A stretch of DNA of 40,892 nt, from contig WRJS01000019.1 in assembly GCA_009778475.1 (NCBI GenBank), positions 1-40,892 of the forward strand, in the 5' to 3' direction. How positions within the stretch are numbered: position 1 is the stretch's first letter; the number at the start of each line of letters is the position of its first letter. The notes beneath the pieces were generated by a model, which was not told the DNA's origin, ran no database searches, and saw nothing but the letters and a program-made list of their open reading frames with translations. This stretch comes from Kiritimatiellota bacterium. Its GTDB lineage: Bacteria > Verrucomicrobiota > Kiritimatiellia > RFP12 > UBA1067. A program made the position numbers and the translations under genes. Positions 17,069 through 24,130 of the stretch are shown one piece after another.

Positions 17069-17078
17069 AAAGCCCATT

Positions 17079-17108
17079 ATGATACACGATTGGGCACGGC
17101 GTTGTTAA
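17079..17108 (-). promoter_or_regulatory. Possible thiG promoter
   Basis: Minus strand: TTAACA (17103-17108), 18-nt spacer, TATCAT (17079-17084). It would place the transcript start only a few nt before the ATG at 17068. No TPP riboswitch elements are seen. Confidence 0.3.
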
Positions 17109-17119
17109 GCCGAAACCGG

Positions 17120-17141
17120 CAGGAAAATCAAAATTTTCCTG
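17120..17141. terminator. Perfect inverted repeat downstream of the glycosyltransferase gene
   Basis: CAGGAAAA and TTTTCCTG form an 8-bp stem with a 6-nt loop, 18 nt past the glycosyltransferase stop and just upstream of the thiG promoter. It could be a weak terminator or an operator; the U-run is short. Confidence 0.35.
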
Positions 17142-17159
17142 ACTCCTCATTCCGAACGC

Positions 17160-17891
17160 CTAACTTTTCCGTGCCAGCCGCCGGAGCGCGATGCGGGCGA
17201 TGTCGAAGAGCATGCGGCTGCCGCTGGACATCAGGCGCACGGTGGAGTTGTCGCTGTAGTTCCAGTTGACGGGGACTTCGGCGAGGCGGTAGCCGAGCCT
17301 CTGCGCCTTGGCGATCATCTCGACGTCGAACGCGAAACGCTCGGTGCGGAGGGTCTCGAAAATCCTCTTGGCCGCAGGCGCGCGGAAGAGTTTGAAGCCG
17401 CACTGGGTGTCGCGGATGCCGCGCACGCCGGCCACGCGCACGAGCAGGTTGAAGACGCGGCTCAGGATGCGGCGGCGCAGGGGGGGCTTCACGCCGATGT
17501 GCGCCCCCGTCGCGGCGCGCGACCCGCAGGCGACGTCCGCTCCGGCGTCAATGGCGGCCTTGAGGGCGCTGACGTCGCCCAGCGGCGTGGAGAGGTCCGT
17601 GTCGGACATGAGGATGAGGTCGCCCGTCGCCGCCATCATGCCCGTCTTGACCGCGTAGCCCTTGCCGCGGTTGGGCGTGTAGGCGATTTGGCGGAAGCGC
17701 AGGTGCGGGTGCTTTTCGGCGAACGCGGCGATGACCGCGACGGAATCATCGGGCGAGCCGTCGTCAACGAAAACCACCTCCACCGTCATCTCCGGAGACT
17801 GCCGGATGAACGCGCGTATCTGCTCCAAGGAGTCCGGCAAGCGCCCTGCCTCCCTGAATACGGGAATCACGATTGAAAGCGATGTTTTCAT
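17160..17891 (-). CDS. Family 2 glycosyltransferase, dolichyl-phosphate glucose synthase-like
   Basis: 243-aa GT2 enzyme of the polyprenyl-phosphate glycosyltransferase branch. Seen: SLSIVIPVFREAGRLPDSLE at the N-terminus, VVFVDDGSPDDSVAVI for nucleotide binding, the metal-binding DTDLSTPLGD, and a CGFKLFRAPAAKRIF stretch typical of the Dpg1/Alg5-like group. It likely moves a hexose from a nucleotide sugar to a lipid phosphate at the inner face of the cytoplasmic membrane; no C-terminal membrane helices are present. ATG 17891 is chosen because the GT2 fold starts there and the upstream frame is spacer sequence. Confidence 0.85.
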   Translation of the reverse strand: MKTSLSIVIPVFREAGRLPDSLEQIRAFIRQSPEMTVEVVFVDDGSPDDSVAVIAAFAEKHPHLRFRQIAYTPNRGKGYAVKTGMMAATGDLILMSDTDLSTPLGDVSALKAAIDAGADVACGSRAATGAHIGVKPPLRRRILSRVFNLLVRVAGVRGIRDTQCGFKLFRAPAAKRIFETLRTERFAFDVEMIAKAQRLGYRLAEVPVNWNYSDNSTVRLMSSGSRMLFDIARIALRRLARKS

Positions 17892-17936
17892 GCCCGAAAG
17901 TTTACCGAGAAGCGGCGCGCGTTGCAAGCCGCAACT

Positions 17937-18005
17937 CGCGCGAAAAACACGAAAGACGCGAAAACACATGAGCACTTGTTTATTGGTGGGTAAATCTTTC
18001 GTGCG
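17937..18005. repeat. Degenerate copy of the 4913-4994 element
   Basis: Matches the left end (CGCGAAAAACACGAAAGRCG) and the core (TTTATTGGTGGGTAAATC) of the element at 4913-4994; the right terminal repeat has decayed. Confidence 0.65.
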
Positions 18006-18214
18006 CATCGACTCTTTCAGGTGCCGCAAGCCCACACGGGGCGGTCACCAGCGGACCGTTCTTCAATGCCATCCGCATTGCAAGCGCGGGCGGGAATTAT
18101 CGTATTGATTGCTCGACACCGCGCCCGCTGGTGATATATCATGCTCCCCAATGAATCTGGATTCACAGGAAGGTAAGCGGGACCGTCATGTCACACGACA
18201 TTAATGCCGAGCCC

Positions 18215-18283
18215 ATGAGTGCAAGTGCCATGAGCGCAAGTGCCGGGAACGCAAGTGCCGGGAGCGCAGGGCTTCCGCCCTGC
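18215..18283. repeat. 15-bp tandem array ending in a hairpin
   Basis: Three copies of the ATGAGCGCAAGTGCC-type unit (18215-18259), a partial fourth, then the perfect hairpin GCAGGGC-TTCC-GCCCTGC at 18266-18283. A related degenerate palindrome follows near 18295-18320. Confidence 0.7.
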
Positions 18284-18417
18284 AAAACGAGCGAGGCAGG
18301 GTTTCCGCGCTTGCAATGCCCCGCCGTGACTGATATATTCAAAGATGTCATGCTTGACAAACGGCGTGTCATCCATTTTCCGGTGTCTTGAATTATGACG
18401 CAGCACGGGCATTTTCC

Positions 18418-18446
18418 TTGCAGGGCGGGGCGGTTTATGGCACAAT
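18418..18446 (+). promoter_or_regulatory. Possible ispE promoter giving a near-leaderless transcript
   Basis: TTGCAG (18418-18423), 17-nt spacer, CACAAT (18441-18446). The ispE ATG is at 18457, so the leader would be only a few nt. No Shine-Dalgarno precedes the ATG, consistent with leaderless initiation. Confidence 0.35.
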
Positions 18447-18456
18447 ACGCGCCCTC

Positions 18457-19359
18457 ATGGACACAACAGGGTCTGTCATAACCGTCGAAGCATTGGCGAA
18501 GGTCAACCTGACGCTGGAGGTGCTGGGCAAGCGGCCGGACGGGTATCACGCGCTCAGGAGCGTGGTGATGCCGGTGTCGCTGGCGGATACCGTGACGCTG
18601 TCGCGGACAGGCGGGCTGGTGGCGCTGAGCGTGTCGGCGGGGGAGGGCGTGAACCTAACGCACCTCGGGCCGGTGGAGCGCAACCTGGCCGTGCGGGCGG
18701 CGCGGCTGATGCAGACGCGTTACAGGGTGGGCGCGGGCGCGCGCATCCACATCCACAAGCGCATCCCCATCGGGGGGGGGCTCGGGGGGGGGAGCGCGGA
18801 CGCGGCGGCGGTCATCCGCGGCCTGAACAGCCTGTGGGGGCTGGGCCTGCCGCGGGGGGAGATGATGGAGCTGGGCGCGGAGCTGGGGAGCGACGTGCCG
18901 GCGCTGGCGCACGGCGGCGCGGTGCTGATGGAGGGGCGCGGGGAGTATGTGACGGGGCTGTTCGAGGGTGTGGCGGCGGAGGACTGCAAGGGGTTCTGGC
19001 TGGTCATCGCGAACCCGGGGGTGATGTGCCCGACGGGGGAAGTTTTCAAAAGATGGAAACCGGGCTTGACTCCGGCGCCCCATTTCCTGCATAATATGCG
19101 TTCTTTTGTCCGGGGTGGCCAAGCTGAGGCGGCGGCGGGCATCCTGTTCAACGGCTTGCAGGTGGGGGTGTTCGAGCGCTACCCCGAGGTGGCCGGGGCG
19201 GCCGCGCGGCTGAGGTCGGCGGGGTGCCTCGGGTGCCTGCTGTCGGGGAGCGGGGCGTCTGTTTTCGGTCTGGTGCGGGATGAGGCGCACGGGCAGGAGG
19301 TGCTCTGCGGGCTGGATGGCCTGTGGGGCGTGTTGGTGCGTACTTGCCCGGTGGTGTAA
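18457..19359 (+). CDS. ispE: 4-diphosphocytidyl-2-C-methyl-D-erythritol kinase
   Basis: 300-aa GHMP kinase phosphorylating CDP-methylerythritol in the MEP isoprenoid pathway. Motifs: ALAKVNLTLEVLGKRPDGYH (catalytic Lys 15 region), the ATP loop PIGGGLGGGSADA at 104-116, SDVPALAHGGAV, and the C-terminal LLSGSGASVFGL. The start is ATG 18457; upstream residues of the open frame have no similarity. The last four codons and the stop lie inside the 5' acceptor/D-arm of tRNA-Gln (15 shared nt). The gene order ispE, tRNA-Gln, prs, rplY, pth is known to me from delta-proteobacteria, supporting a single ancestral operon. Confidence 0.95.
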   Translation: MDTTGSVITVEALAKVNLTLEVLGKRPDGYHALRSVVMPVSLADTVTLSRTGGLVALSVSAGEGVNLTHLGPVERNLAVRAARLMQTRYRVGAGARIHIHKRIPIGGGLGGGSADAAAVIRGLNSLWGLGLPRGEMMELGAELGSDVPALAHGGAVLMEGRGEYVTGLFEGVAAEDCKGFWLVIANPGVMCPTGEVFKRWKPGLTPAPHFLHNMRSFVRGGQAEAAAGILFNGLQVGVFERYPEVAGAAARLRSAGCLGCLLSGSGASVFGLVRDEAHGQEVLCGLDGLWGVLVRTCPVV

Positions 19360-19418
19360 TGGCAGCACAAGAGACTTTGACTCTCTCAGAGGTGGTTCGA
19401 ATCCACCCCGGGCAACCA
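19345..19418 (+). tRNA. tRNA-Gln (anticodon UUG)
   Basis: Complete cloverleaf with encoded CCA. The acceptor arm is TGCCCGG/CCGGGCA with discriminator A and CCA at 19416-19418. The anticodon stem is AGAGA/TCTCT with loop CTTTGAC, giving anticodon TTG (19377-19379). The T-arm is GAGGTGGTTCGAATCCACC. The first 15 nt overlap the 3' end of ispE, including its stop codon. Confidence 0.95.
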
Positions 19419-19422
19419 GTAG

Positions 19423-19442
19423 GGGCGGCTTGCGAGCCGCCC
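19423..19442. repeat. GTAG-headed REP-like hairpin after tRNA-Gln
   Basis: Perfect 8-bp stem GGGCGGCT-TGCG-AGCCGCCC immediately preceded by GTAG (19419-19422 plus GG), the tetranucleotide head of classical REPs. It starts 5 nt after the tRNA CCA. It may act as a processing or stop signal for the tRNA transcript, though no U-run follows. A GTGGAGTGTGGA-type simple array follows to about 19470. Confidence 0.55.
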
Positions 19443-19552
19443 GAGTGTGGAGTGTGGAAAGTGGAGTTTACAGTTGTTCGTTTTTTAGTTGTTAGGACGT
19501 TGCTTCTAAAAACTAAAAACTGTAAACTGTAAACTAGAATTAGGGTTTCACG

Positions 19553-20497
19553 ATGATCGTATTTTCTGGGACAGCGAACCGGCCGTTGGCCGAGCGCATG
19601 ATGAGGTTCCTCAAGGGGAAGCTGGGCGATGCCCAGATCCGGCAGTTCCCGGACGGGGAGACGCACGTGAAGATCGCGGACAACGTGCGCGGGGAGGATG
19701 TGTACGTGGTGCAGTCCGTCTGCATGCGCCCGAACGAGATGCTCATGGAGCTGCTCATCATGATCGACGCGATGCGGCGCGGCTCGGCGCGGCGCATCAC
19801 CGCCGTGCTGCCCTACTACGGCTACGCGCGGCAGGACCGCAAGGACCAGCCCCGCGTCCCCATCACCGCGAAGCTCGTGGCCAACCTGCTGGTGGCCGCG
19901 GGCGCGGACCGCATCCTGACGATCGACCTGCACGCCCAGCAGATACAAGGCTTTTTTGACATTCCCGTTGACCACCTGTACGCTGCGCCGGTGATGGTGA
20001 AGTACCTGCGCAAGATTAAGCTGAAGAGGCCGCTTGTCGTGTCGCCCGATACCGGAGGGGTGAAGATGGCCTACGGCTACTCGCAATCGCTGGGCACGGG
20101 TCTGGCGATCGTGGCGAAGCAGAGACTGGGAGACGCGGAGGTGGATGCGTTCAGCGTCGTGGGTGACGTTGAGGGCTGTGACGTGATCATGGTCGATGAC
20201 ATGACCACAACCTGCGGCACGTTGTGTGCGGCGGCGAAGATCCTCAGGGAGCGCGGGGCGGCGTCCGTCAGGGCGGCCGTGACGCACATCCCCCTGACGG
20301 ACAAGGGCCTCGAGCGGCTGAAATCGGATCCCGGCCTGGACGAGCTGGTGGTCACGGACACCATCCCTTTGCGGAAGGACCTTGACCTCAGCAAGCTGCC
20401 GGTGAAGGTGACGGTGCTCTCGGTGGCCGCGCTGCTGGGCGAGGCGATCCGCAGGATCCACAAAGACCAGTCCGTGAGCTCGCTCTTCAACCATTAG
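19553..20497 (+). CDS. prs: Ribose-phosphate pyrophosphokinase
   Basis: 314 aa, full length. Makes PRPP from ribose-5-phosphate and ATP for nucleotide, His and Trp synthesis. Seen: VFSGTANRPLAERM, FPDGETHVKI, RRGSARRITAVLPYYGYARQ (flexible catalytic loop and RQ motif), TIDLHAQQIQGFFDIPVDHL (the conserved His), and the PRPP-binding VDDMTTTCGTL (normally VDDMIDTAGT; here TTCG replaces IDTAG). An AGGG lies upstream of ATG 19553. It follows tRNA-Gln after a 130-bp spacer carrying a REP-like hairpin and simple repeats. Confidence 0.96.
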   Translation: MIVFSGTANRPLAERMMRFLKGKLGDAQIRQFPDGETHVKIADNVRGEDVYVVQSVCMRPNEMLMELLIMIDAMRRGSARRITAVLPYYGYARQDRKDQPRVPITAKLVANLLVAAGADRILTIDLHAQQIQGFFDIPVDHLYAAPVMVKYLRKIKLKRPLVVSPDTGGVKMAYGYSQSLGTGLAIVAKQRLGDAEVDAFSVVGDVEGCDVIMVDDMTTTCGTLCAAAKILRERGAASVRAAVTHIPLTDKGLERLKSDPGLDELVVTDTIPLRKDLDLSKLPVKVTVLSVAALLGEAIRRIHKDQSVSSLFNH

Positions 20498-20652
20498 GCT
20501 GGGGGGCCCCTCGCGGATTCTGAACGACCCGGACGCAGGTTTGAGATCGGGGCGGCGCGCGGATGCGCGGCGGTGACGTGGTTGCCGCCGCCGCGCGGGG
20601 CGCGCGCCCGAGTGGGGGCCTGCATGGACGGGGGAGAGAAGAAGGAACGAAA

Positions 20653-21312
20653 ATGTCGAACGAAGAGATGAAACTTGCGGCCGAGCTGCGTTCCGACTCC
20701 GAACAGGGGTCGAGGGCGTCGGGCCGACTGCGCCGCGCGGGGCTGATCCCCGGGGCGGTGAACCGGATAGAGGGCGGCACGACGCTGGTGAAGTTCAACG
20801 CGCACGCGTTCAACCTCGCGATGCGCAAACATGCCAGCGAGCACGTGCTCGTGTCCCTCGAGCTGGACGCGAAGGTGGTGCCCGCGCTCATACGCGAGGT
20901 GCAGCATGACGTGCTCACGGGCGCGCCGATACACGTGGACTTCGGCGAGATCTCGCTGACCAAGAAGATCCGCGTCTCCATCCCCGTCCACCTGATGGGC
21001 GAGGCCGAGGGCGTGAAGATCGGCGGCGGCGTGCTGGAGCACATGCTGCGCGCGGTGGAGGTGGACTGCCTGCCGACGGACATCGTGGAGCGCTTCGACG
21101 TGGACGTGTCCGGCCTGAAGCTGGCGCAGACGCTGTTCGTGCGCGACCTGCGCCTGGGCGACGCGTACACCGTGGTGACCTCCAAGGACCTGCCCGTGGC
21201 CAGCGTGGTCAACGTGGCGGAGGAGGCCACCGCCGCAGAGGGCGAGGCCACGCCGGAAGTGATCGCCAAGGGCAAGAAGGAAGAGGCGGGTGCCGCTCCT
21301 GCAAAGAAGTAA
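20653..21312 (+). CDS. rplY: 50S ribosomal protein L25/CTC form
   Basis: 219 aa: an N-terminal L25 domain (about 1-95) that binds 5S rRNA plus a C-terminal TL5/CTC domain (about 100-190). Seen: AELRSDSEQGSRASGRLRRAGLIPGAV, the VLVSLELDAKV strand, the IHVDFGEISLTKKIRVSIPV junction, and VDCLPTDIVERFDVDVSGLKL. The C-terminal tail is Ala/Glu/Lys-rich. ATG 20653 has AAGGA upstream; the same frame stays open further 5' but the extension is spacer. The 155-bp leader is very GC-rich, with strong hairpins (for example GCGGCG...CGCCGC near 20568-20592), and could hold a ribosomal-protein-type regulatory structure. I cannot identify one. Confidence 0.92.
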   Translation: MSNEEMKLAAELRSDSEQGSRASGRLRRAGLIPGAVNRIEGGTTLVKFNAHAFNLAMRKHASEHVLVSLELDAKVVPALIREVQHDVLTGAPIHVDFGEISLTKKIRVSIPVHLMGEAEGVKIGGGVLEHMLRAVEVDCLPTDIVERFDVDVSGLKLAQTLFVRDLRLGDAYTVVTSKDLPVASVVNVAEEATAAEGEATPEVIAKGKKEEAGAAPAKK

Positions 21313-21330
21313 CCGGGAAGGTATGTCCGC

Positions 21331-21942
21331 GTGAAAATGATTGCCGGGCTGGGTAACCCTGGGGAGGCCTACGCGAACACGGCGCACAATGTCGGCTTCG
21401 ACGTTGTGGACGAGCTCGCGCGGCGGCTTGACGCCGACTGGAAGGGCAGCTTCTGGTTCAAGGCCCGCACGGCGCGGGCGACGCTCGGGGGGCAGCAGCT
21501 GATGCTGGTCAAGCCCCAGACGTACATGAACCTGAGCGGCACCAGCGTGGCGCCCCTGCTGAGGTACTTCGGCGGGACGCCCGCGGACCTGACCGTCGTC
21601 TCCGATGACGCGGACCTGCCCCTGGGGCGGCTGCGCATCCGCGGCGGCGGCGGCAGCGGCGGGCACCGCGGCCTGGCCTCCGTCATCGGGGCGCTCGGCA
21701 CGGAGGCCTTCGCCCGCATCAGGGTCGGGGTCGGCCGCGAGGGCGACCGCAGGCGGGACTTGGCCGGCCAGGTGCTGGCCAAGCTCGACGAGGCCCGGCG
21801 GACAGTCCTGGACAAGGCGGCAGGGGCCGCGGCGGACGCAGTGACATGCCTGATCGAAAAAGGTTTGAACGAGACGATGAACCGGTTCAACGGATGGGGC
21901 GCGGCAGAGGCCGCGCCCGCGGACGGCGAAGCCGGGGAATGA
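21331..21942 (+). CDS. pth: Peptidyl-tRNA hydrolase
   Basis: 203 aa. Frees tRNA from prematurely released peptidyl-tRNA. Catalytic set seen: N9 in GLGNPG, H19 in TAHNVGFD, the PQTYMNLSG loop, and the Asp in SDDADLPLGRLRIR; GSGGHRGLASVIGALGT is also typical. The start is GTG 21331, preceded by GGAAGG, 18 nt after rplY. The tail (AAEAAPADGEAGE) is low complexity. It ends 16 nt before the S6 reading frame starts. Confidence 0.95.
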   Translation: MKMIAGLGNPGEAYANTAHNVGFDVVDELARRLDADWKGSFWFKARTARATLGGQQLMLVKPQTYMNLSGTSVAPLLRYFGGTPADLTVVSDDADLPLGRLRIRGGGGSGGHRGLASVIGALGTEAFARIRVGVGREGDRRRDLAGQVLAKLDEARRTVLDKAAGAAADAVTCLIEKGLNETMNRFNGWGAAEAAPADGEAGE

Positions 21943-21958
21943 GGATGGAAACTTCACC

Positions 21959-22399
21959 CTGAAGAAATACGATGGCTTATTCATCTTCGCCACTGCGGCG
22001 AAGGATGAGGCTTTGGACGGACAGATCGAGAAGGCGAGTGCCGAAATCACACGCCTCTCCGGGACGGTGCTGAGCACGGAGTCGCTCGGCAAGAAGACCT
22101 TCGCGCGCGCCATGCACAAGCGCGACAGCGGGGTCTATGTGAAGGTACGCTTCGAGATGGACCCCAAGCAGATCGCGCCCCTCAAGGCGCGCTACCGTCT
22201 GCTGGAGGACTTCTTCCGCGTGCAGGTCCTTGTCGTGGACGAGCGCCGCGAGGCGATCATCGCCCGGCAGGCGGAGCAGGAGAAGGCCCGCGAGGCCGCC
22301 CGTGAGGCCGCCCGCGAGGCCGCCCGCGCCGCAGCCGCAGAGCGGGAGGAACAGCCGCCCGCGGCGCAGGCCGACGGCGCGCAGGGGGACGAGGGCTAG
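21959..22399 (+). CDS. rpsF: 30S ribosomal protein S6 with anomalous start
   Basis: About 146 aa. S6 pairs with S18 on the 30S platform. The frame from 21959 reads LKKYDGLFIFATAAKDEALD, giving the first beta strand of S6, then KKTFARAMHKRDSGVYVKVRF and LEDFFRVQVLV, followed by an Ala/Glu/Arg-rich tail with a repeated AAREAAREAAR unit. No ATG or GTG exists in this frame upstream of the core. The only candidates are CTG 21959 (fits the usual M-K-K-Y start) or TTG 22013, which would delete the first strand. CTG overlaps the TGA of a five-codon minicistron beginning at ATG 21945 (METSP). A small indel here is an equal explanation. Gene identity is firm; the start is not. Confidence 0.85.
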   Translation: MKKYDGLFIFATAAKDEALDGQIEKASAEITRLSGTVLSTESLGKKTFARAMHKRDSGVYVKVRFEMDPKQIAPLKARYRLLEDFFRVQVLVVDERREAIIARQAEQEKAREAAREAAREAARAAAAEREEQPPAAQADGAQGDEG

Positions 22400-22425
22400 C
22401 CACGCGCAGGAAAGGACGGTGAGAC

Positions 22426-22887
22426 ATGGCATCTTTCAACAAAGTGATCCTCGCGGGCAACCTCACGCGCGACCCGGACATCCGGCAGGCCGGATCGGGC
22501 CTGAAAGTCGCGGAAGTCCGCCTCGCGATTTCGGAACGCTGGAGCGACAAGACCACGGGCCAGACGAAAGAGACGACATGCTTTGTTGATGTCGTCGCGT
22601 GGGACAGGCAGGCCGAGTTCTGCCAGCAGTACTTCGCCAAAGGCAAGCCCATGCTCGTCGAGGGCCGCTTGCAGATGGACGAGTGGGCAGACAAGCAGAC
22701 CGGCGAGAAGCGCACCAAGCTGCGCGTGCGTGCGGACCGCATCCAGTTCTGGGGCAGCGCCCCGAGGCAGGACGGCGCACCGGCCGCCGCGCCGCAGGCC
22801 GCCGCAGACGCGCCCCCCGCGGGGGCCGTCGCGGAAGACGCCGGCGGCGGCGACTTGGCCCATGACGACGAACAACTACCGTTCTAA
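22426..22887 (+). CDS. ssb: Single-stranded DNA-binding protein
   Basis: 153 aa. The OB fold (about 1-108) reads FNKVILAGNLTRDPDIRQ, VAEVRLAISERWSD, TCFVDVVAWDRQAEF, and VEGRLQMDEWADKQTGEKR. A disordered Ala/Pro linker follows, then the acidic C-terminal tip DDEQLPF that recruits SSB partners. ATG 22426 follows rpsF by 26 nt. The location between rpsF and rpsR is the ancestral bacterial arrangement. Confidence 0.97.
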   Translation: MASFNKVILAGNLTRDPDIRQAGSGLKVAEVRLAISERWSDKTTGQTKETTCFVDVVAWDRQAEFCQQYFAKGKPMLVEGRLQMDEWADKQTGEKRTKLRVRADRIQFWGSAPRQDGAPAAAPQAAADAPPAGAVAEDAGGGDLAHDDEQLPF

Positions 22888-22917
22888 CCCAAAGCACTAA
22901 CTCAGGAGTAACGTTTT

Positions 22918-23172
22918 ATGCCAATGAACAAGAAACAGAAGAGACCGGACCGCGGCTACCGCGACCGTGACTATGACAACTCGCCAATGCGTAAGCGCGT
23001 CGTGCTAGACCCGAACACGCTCATTGACGAGAACGACGTCGAGAGCCTCCGCAGGTTCGTGACCGAGTACGGCAAAATCATCCCCGCGCGCATCTCGGGC
23101 GTGACCGCCGCCCAGCAGCGGCAGATTAAGCGCGGCGTGCGCCGCGCGCGCAACATGGGCCTGATGGTCTAA
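22918..23172 (+). CDS. rpsR: 30S ribosomal protein S18
   Basis: 84 aa, normal length. Basic N-terminus, the DENDVESLRRFVTEYGKIIPARISGVTA core, which contacts 16S rRNA and S6, and the RQIKRGVRRARNMGL C-terminus. No zinc cysteines are present, so it is a zinc-independent form. ATG 22918 has an AGGAG Shine-Dalgarno. Confidence 0.97.
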   Translation: MPMNKKQKRPDRGYRDRDYDNSPMRKRVVLDPNTLIDENDVESLRRFVTEYGKIIPARISGVTAAQQRQIKRGVRRARNMGLMV

Positions 23173-23192
23173 ACAGGAGAGGAATCAGAGTA

Positions 23193-23648
23193 ATGGCTAC
23201 TACCGAAATTCTGTTGTTGTCCGACGTCGAGTTCCTCGGCAAAGCCGGCGACGTGGTGAAGGTCAAGAGCGGCTACGCCCGCAACTACCTGCTCCCGAAA
23301 GACCTGGCCGCGCCCGTCTCGACGCACGCGCTGCGCCGCCTCGACAAGCTCCGCAAGGAGCGCGAGGAGCTCTCGCGCATCCAGCTCGCAGAGGCGAAGG
23401 ACAAGGCCGCCAAGCTGGCCAAGGCCTCCGTAACCATCCGCGAGAAGACCGTTGACGGCACGCGCCTCTACGGCGCCGTCCACGCCGCCGACATCCTCAA
23501 GGCGGTTGCGGAGATCGGCAAGGTCACGCTGGACAAGACCCAGATCATCCTGCCCGAGCCCCTCAAAGAGCTCGGCACGTTCGACGTCGAGGTCAAGCTG
23601 CACCCGCAGGTCACCTGCACCGTCAAGGTGTGGGTCGTCGAGGGCTGA
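23193..23648 (+). CDS. rplI: 50S ribosomal protein L9
   Basis: 151 aa. The N-terminal rRNA-binding domain (ILLLSDVEFLGKAGDVVKVK, GYARNYLLPK) is joined by the long connecting helix (about 40-75, KERE...AKDKAAKLAK) to the C-terminal domain (LYGAVHAADILKAV, KVTLDKTQIILPEPLKELG). It is full length. It follows rpsR by 20 nt with GGAGAGG upstream. Confidence 0.96.
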   Translation: MATTEILLLSDVEFLGKAGDVVKVKSGYARNYLLPKDLAAPVSTHALRRLDKLRKEREELSRIQLAEAKDKAAKLAKASVTIREKTVDGTRLYGAVHAADILKAVAEIGKVTLDKTQIILPEPLKELGTFDVEVKLHPQVTCTVKVWVVEG

Positions 23649-24130
23649 GGGATAATCAGGAATTAGAAATTAGGGATTAGGAGCCGGATGCGCCGCAACG
23701 CGAATTCATCCCCGACCCCTGATTTCTAATTCCGCATTTGCCCTCCTCTATTCCGCATTCCGCATTCGTCATTTAACCTGATGGTGCCACATGAGAACGC
23801 CTCTGTTCAGATTGATTGCCAACAGGAACCACCCCGCCGGAACCACCCCGTCAGCCTGCGGCTGCCACCCCTCCAAAGGTGGGGAATTTGGCAGTCAGAA
23901 CCACCCCGTCAGCCTGCGGCTGCCACCCCTCCACGGGAGGGGAATTCCGGTGCAAGATTCCCCTCCTTTGGAGGGGTGGCAGCCGCAGGCTGACGGGGTG
24001 GTTGGGTGGTTCTGACACATCAGGCATGTGACCCCATCACGTTAAACGACTATCATTCCCCATTTCTAATTCCCCATTCCCCATTCCCCATTCCTAATTC
24101 CTAATTCCTAATTTCTCATTTTTCATTACC
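23649..24130. other. Repeat-dense spacer between rplI and dnaB
   Basis: 482 bp with no gene. From left: an ATTAGG-type array (23650-23690), its mirror-like TTCTAATTCCGCATT stretch (23722-23770), three copies of a 34-bp repeat (23841-24003), and a TTCCCCATTCC/TTCCTAATTCC array (24054-24125) running to the dnaB start. Small frames encoding PVSLRLPPL peptides are repeat translations. Confidence 0.7.
23841..24003. repeat. 34-bp repeat, two direct and one inverted copy
   Basis: The unit starts AACCACCCCGTCAGCCTGCG and continues GCTGCCACCCCTCC. Copies lie at 23841-23874 and 23899-23932 (direct) and 23970-24003 (inverted). The second and third copies can form a 34-bp stem hairpin with a 37-nt loop containing GGGGAATT. 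Confidence 0.9.

Larger units (their letters stand above)
17892..18456. other. Repeat-rich spacer upstream of ispE
   Basis: A 565-bp spacer between divergent genes. It holds a degenerate inverted-repeat element (17937-18005), a 15-bp tandem array with a following hairpin (18215-18283), and a possible ispE promoter (18418-18446). Small open frames here are repeat-derived (SASAGNASAGSAG) and I do not call them. Confidence 0.6.

Noticed and set aside
17069..17160. TPP riboswitch before thiG
   Set aside because: The spacer is too short and lacks the conserved TPP-aptamer segments; the likely promoter leaves almost no leader.
18188..18391. A 67-codon frame upstream of ispE
   Set aside because: Composed mainly of translated 15-bp repeats (SASAGNASAGSAG) and a hairpin; no ribosome-binding site or family.
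20563..20652. Longer N-terminus for ribosomal protein L25
   Set aside because: The extra residues are a GC-rich translated leader; the family N-terminus and a Shine-Dalgarno both point to ATG 20653.
21945..21962. Programmed -1 frameshift joining METSP to S6
   Set aside because: The shift site ACCCTGA is not a slippery heptamer and no stimulatory structure is evident; CTG initiation or an indel is simpler.
23781..24031. Small frames encoding PVSLRLPPL peptides
   Set aside because: They are translations of the 34-bp repeat in the spacer.
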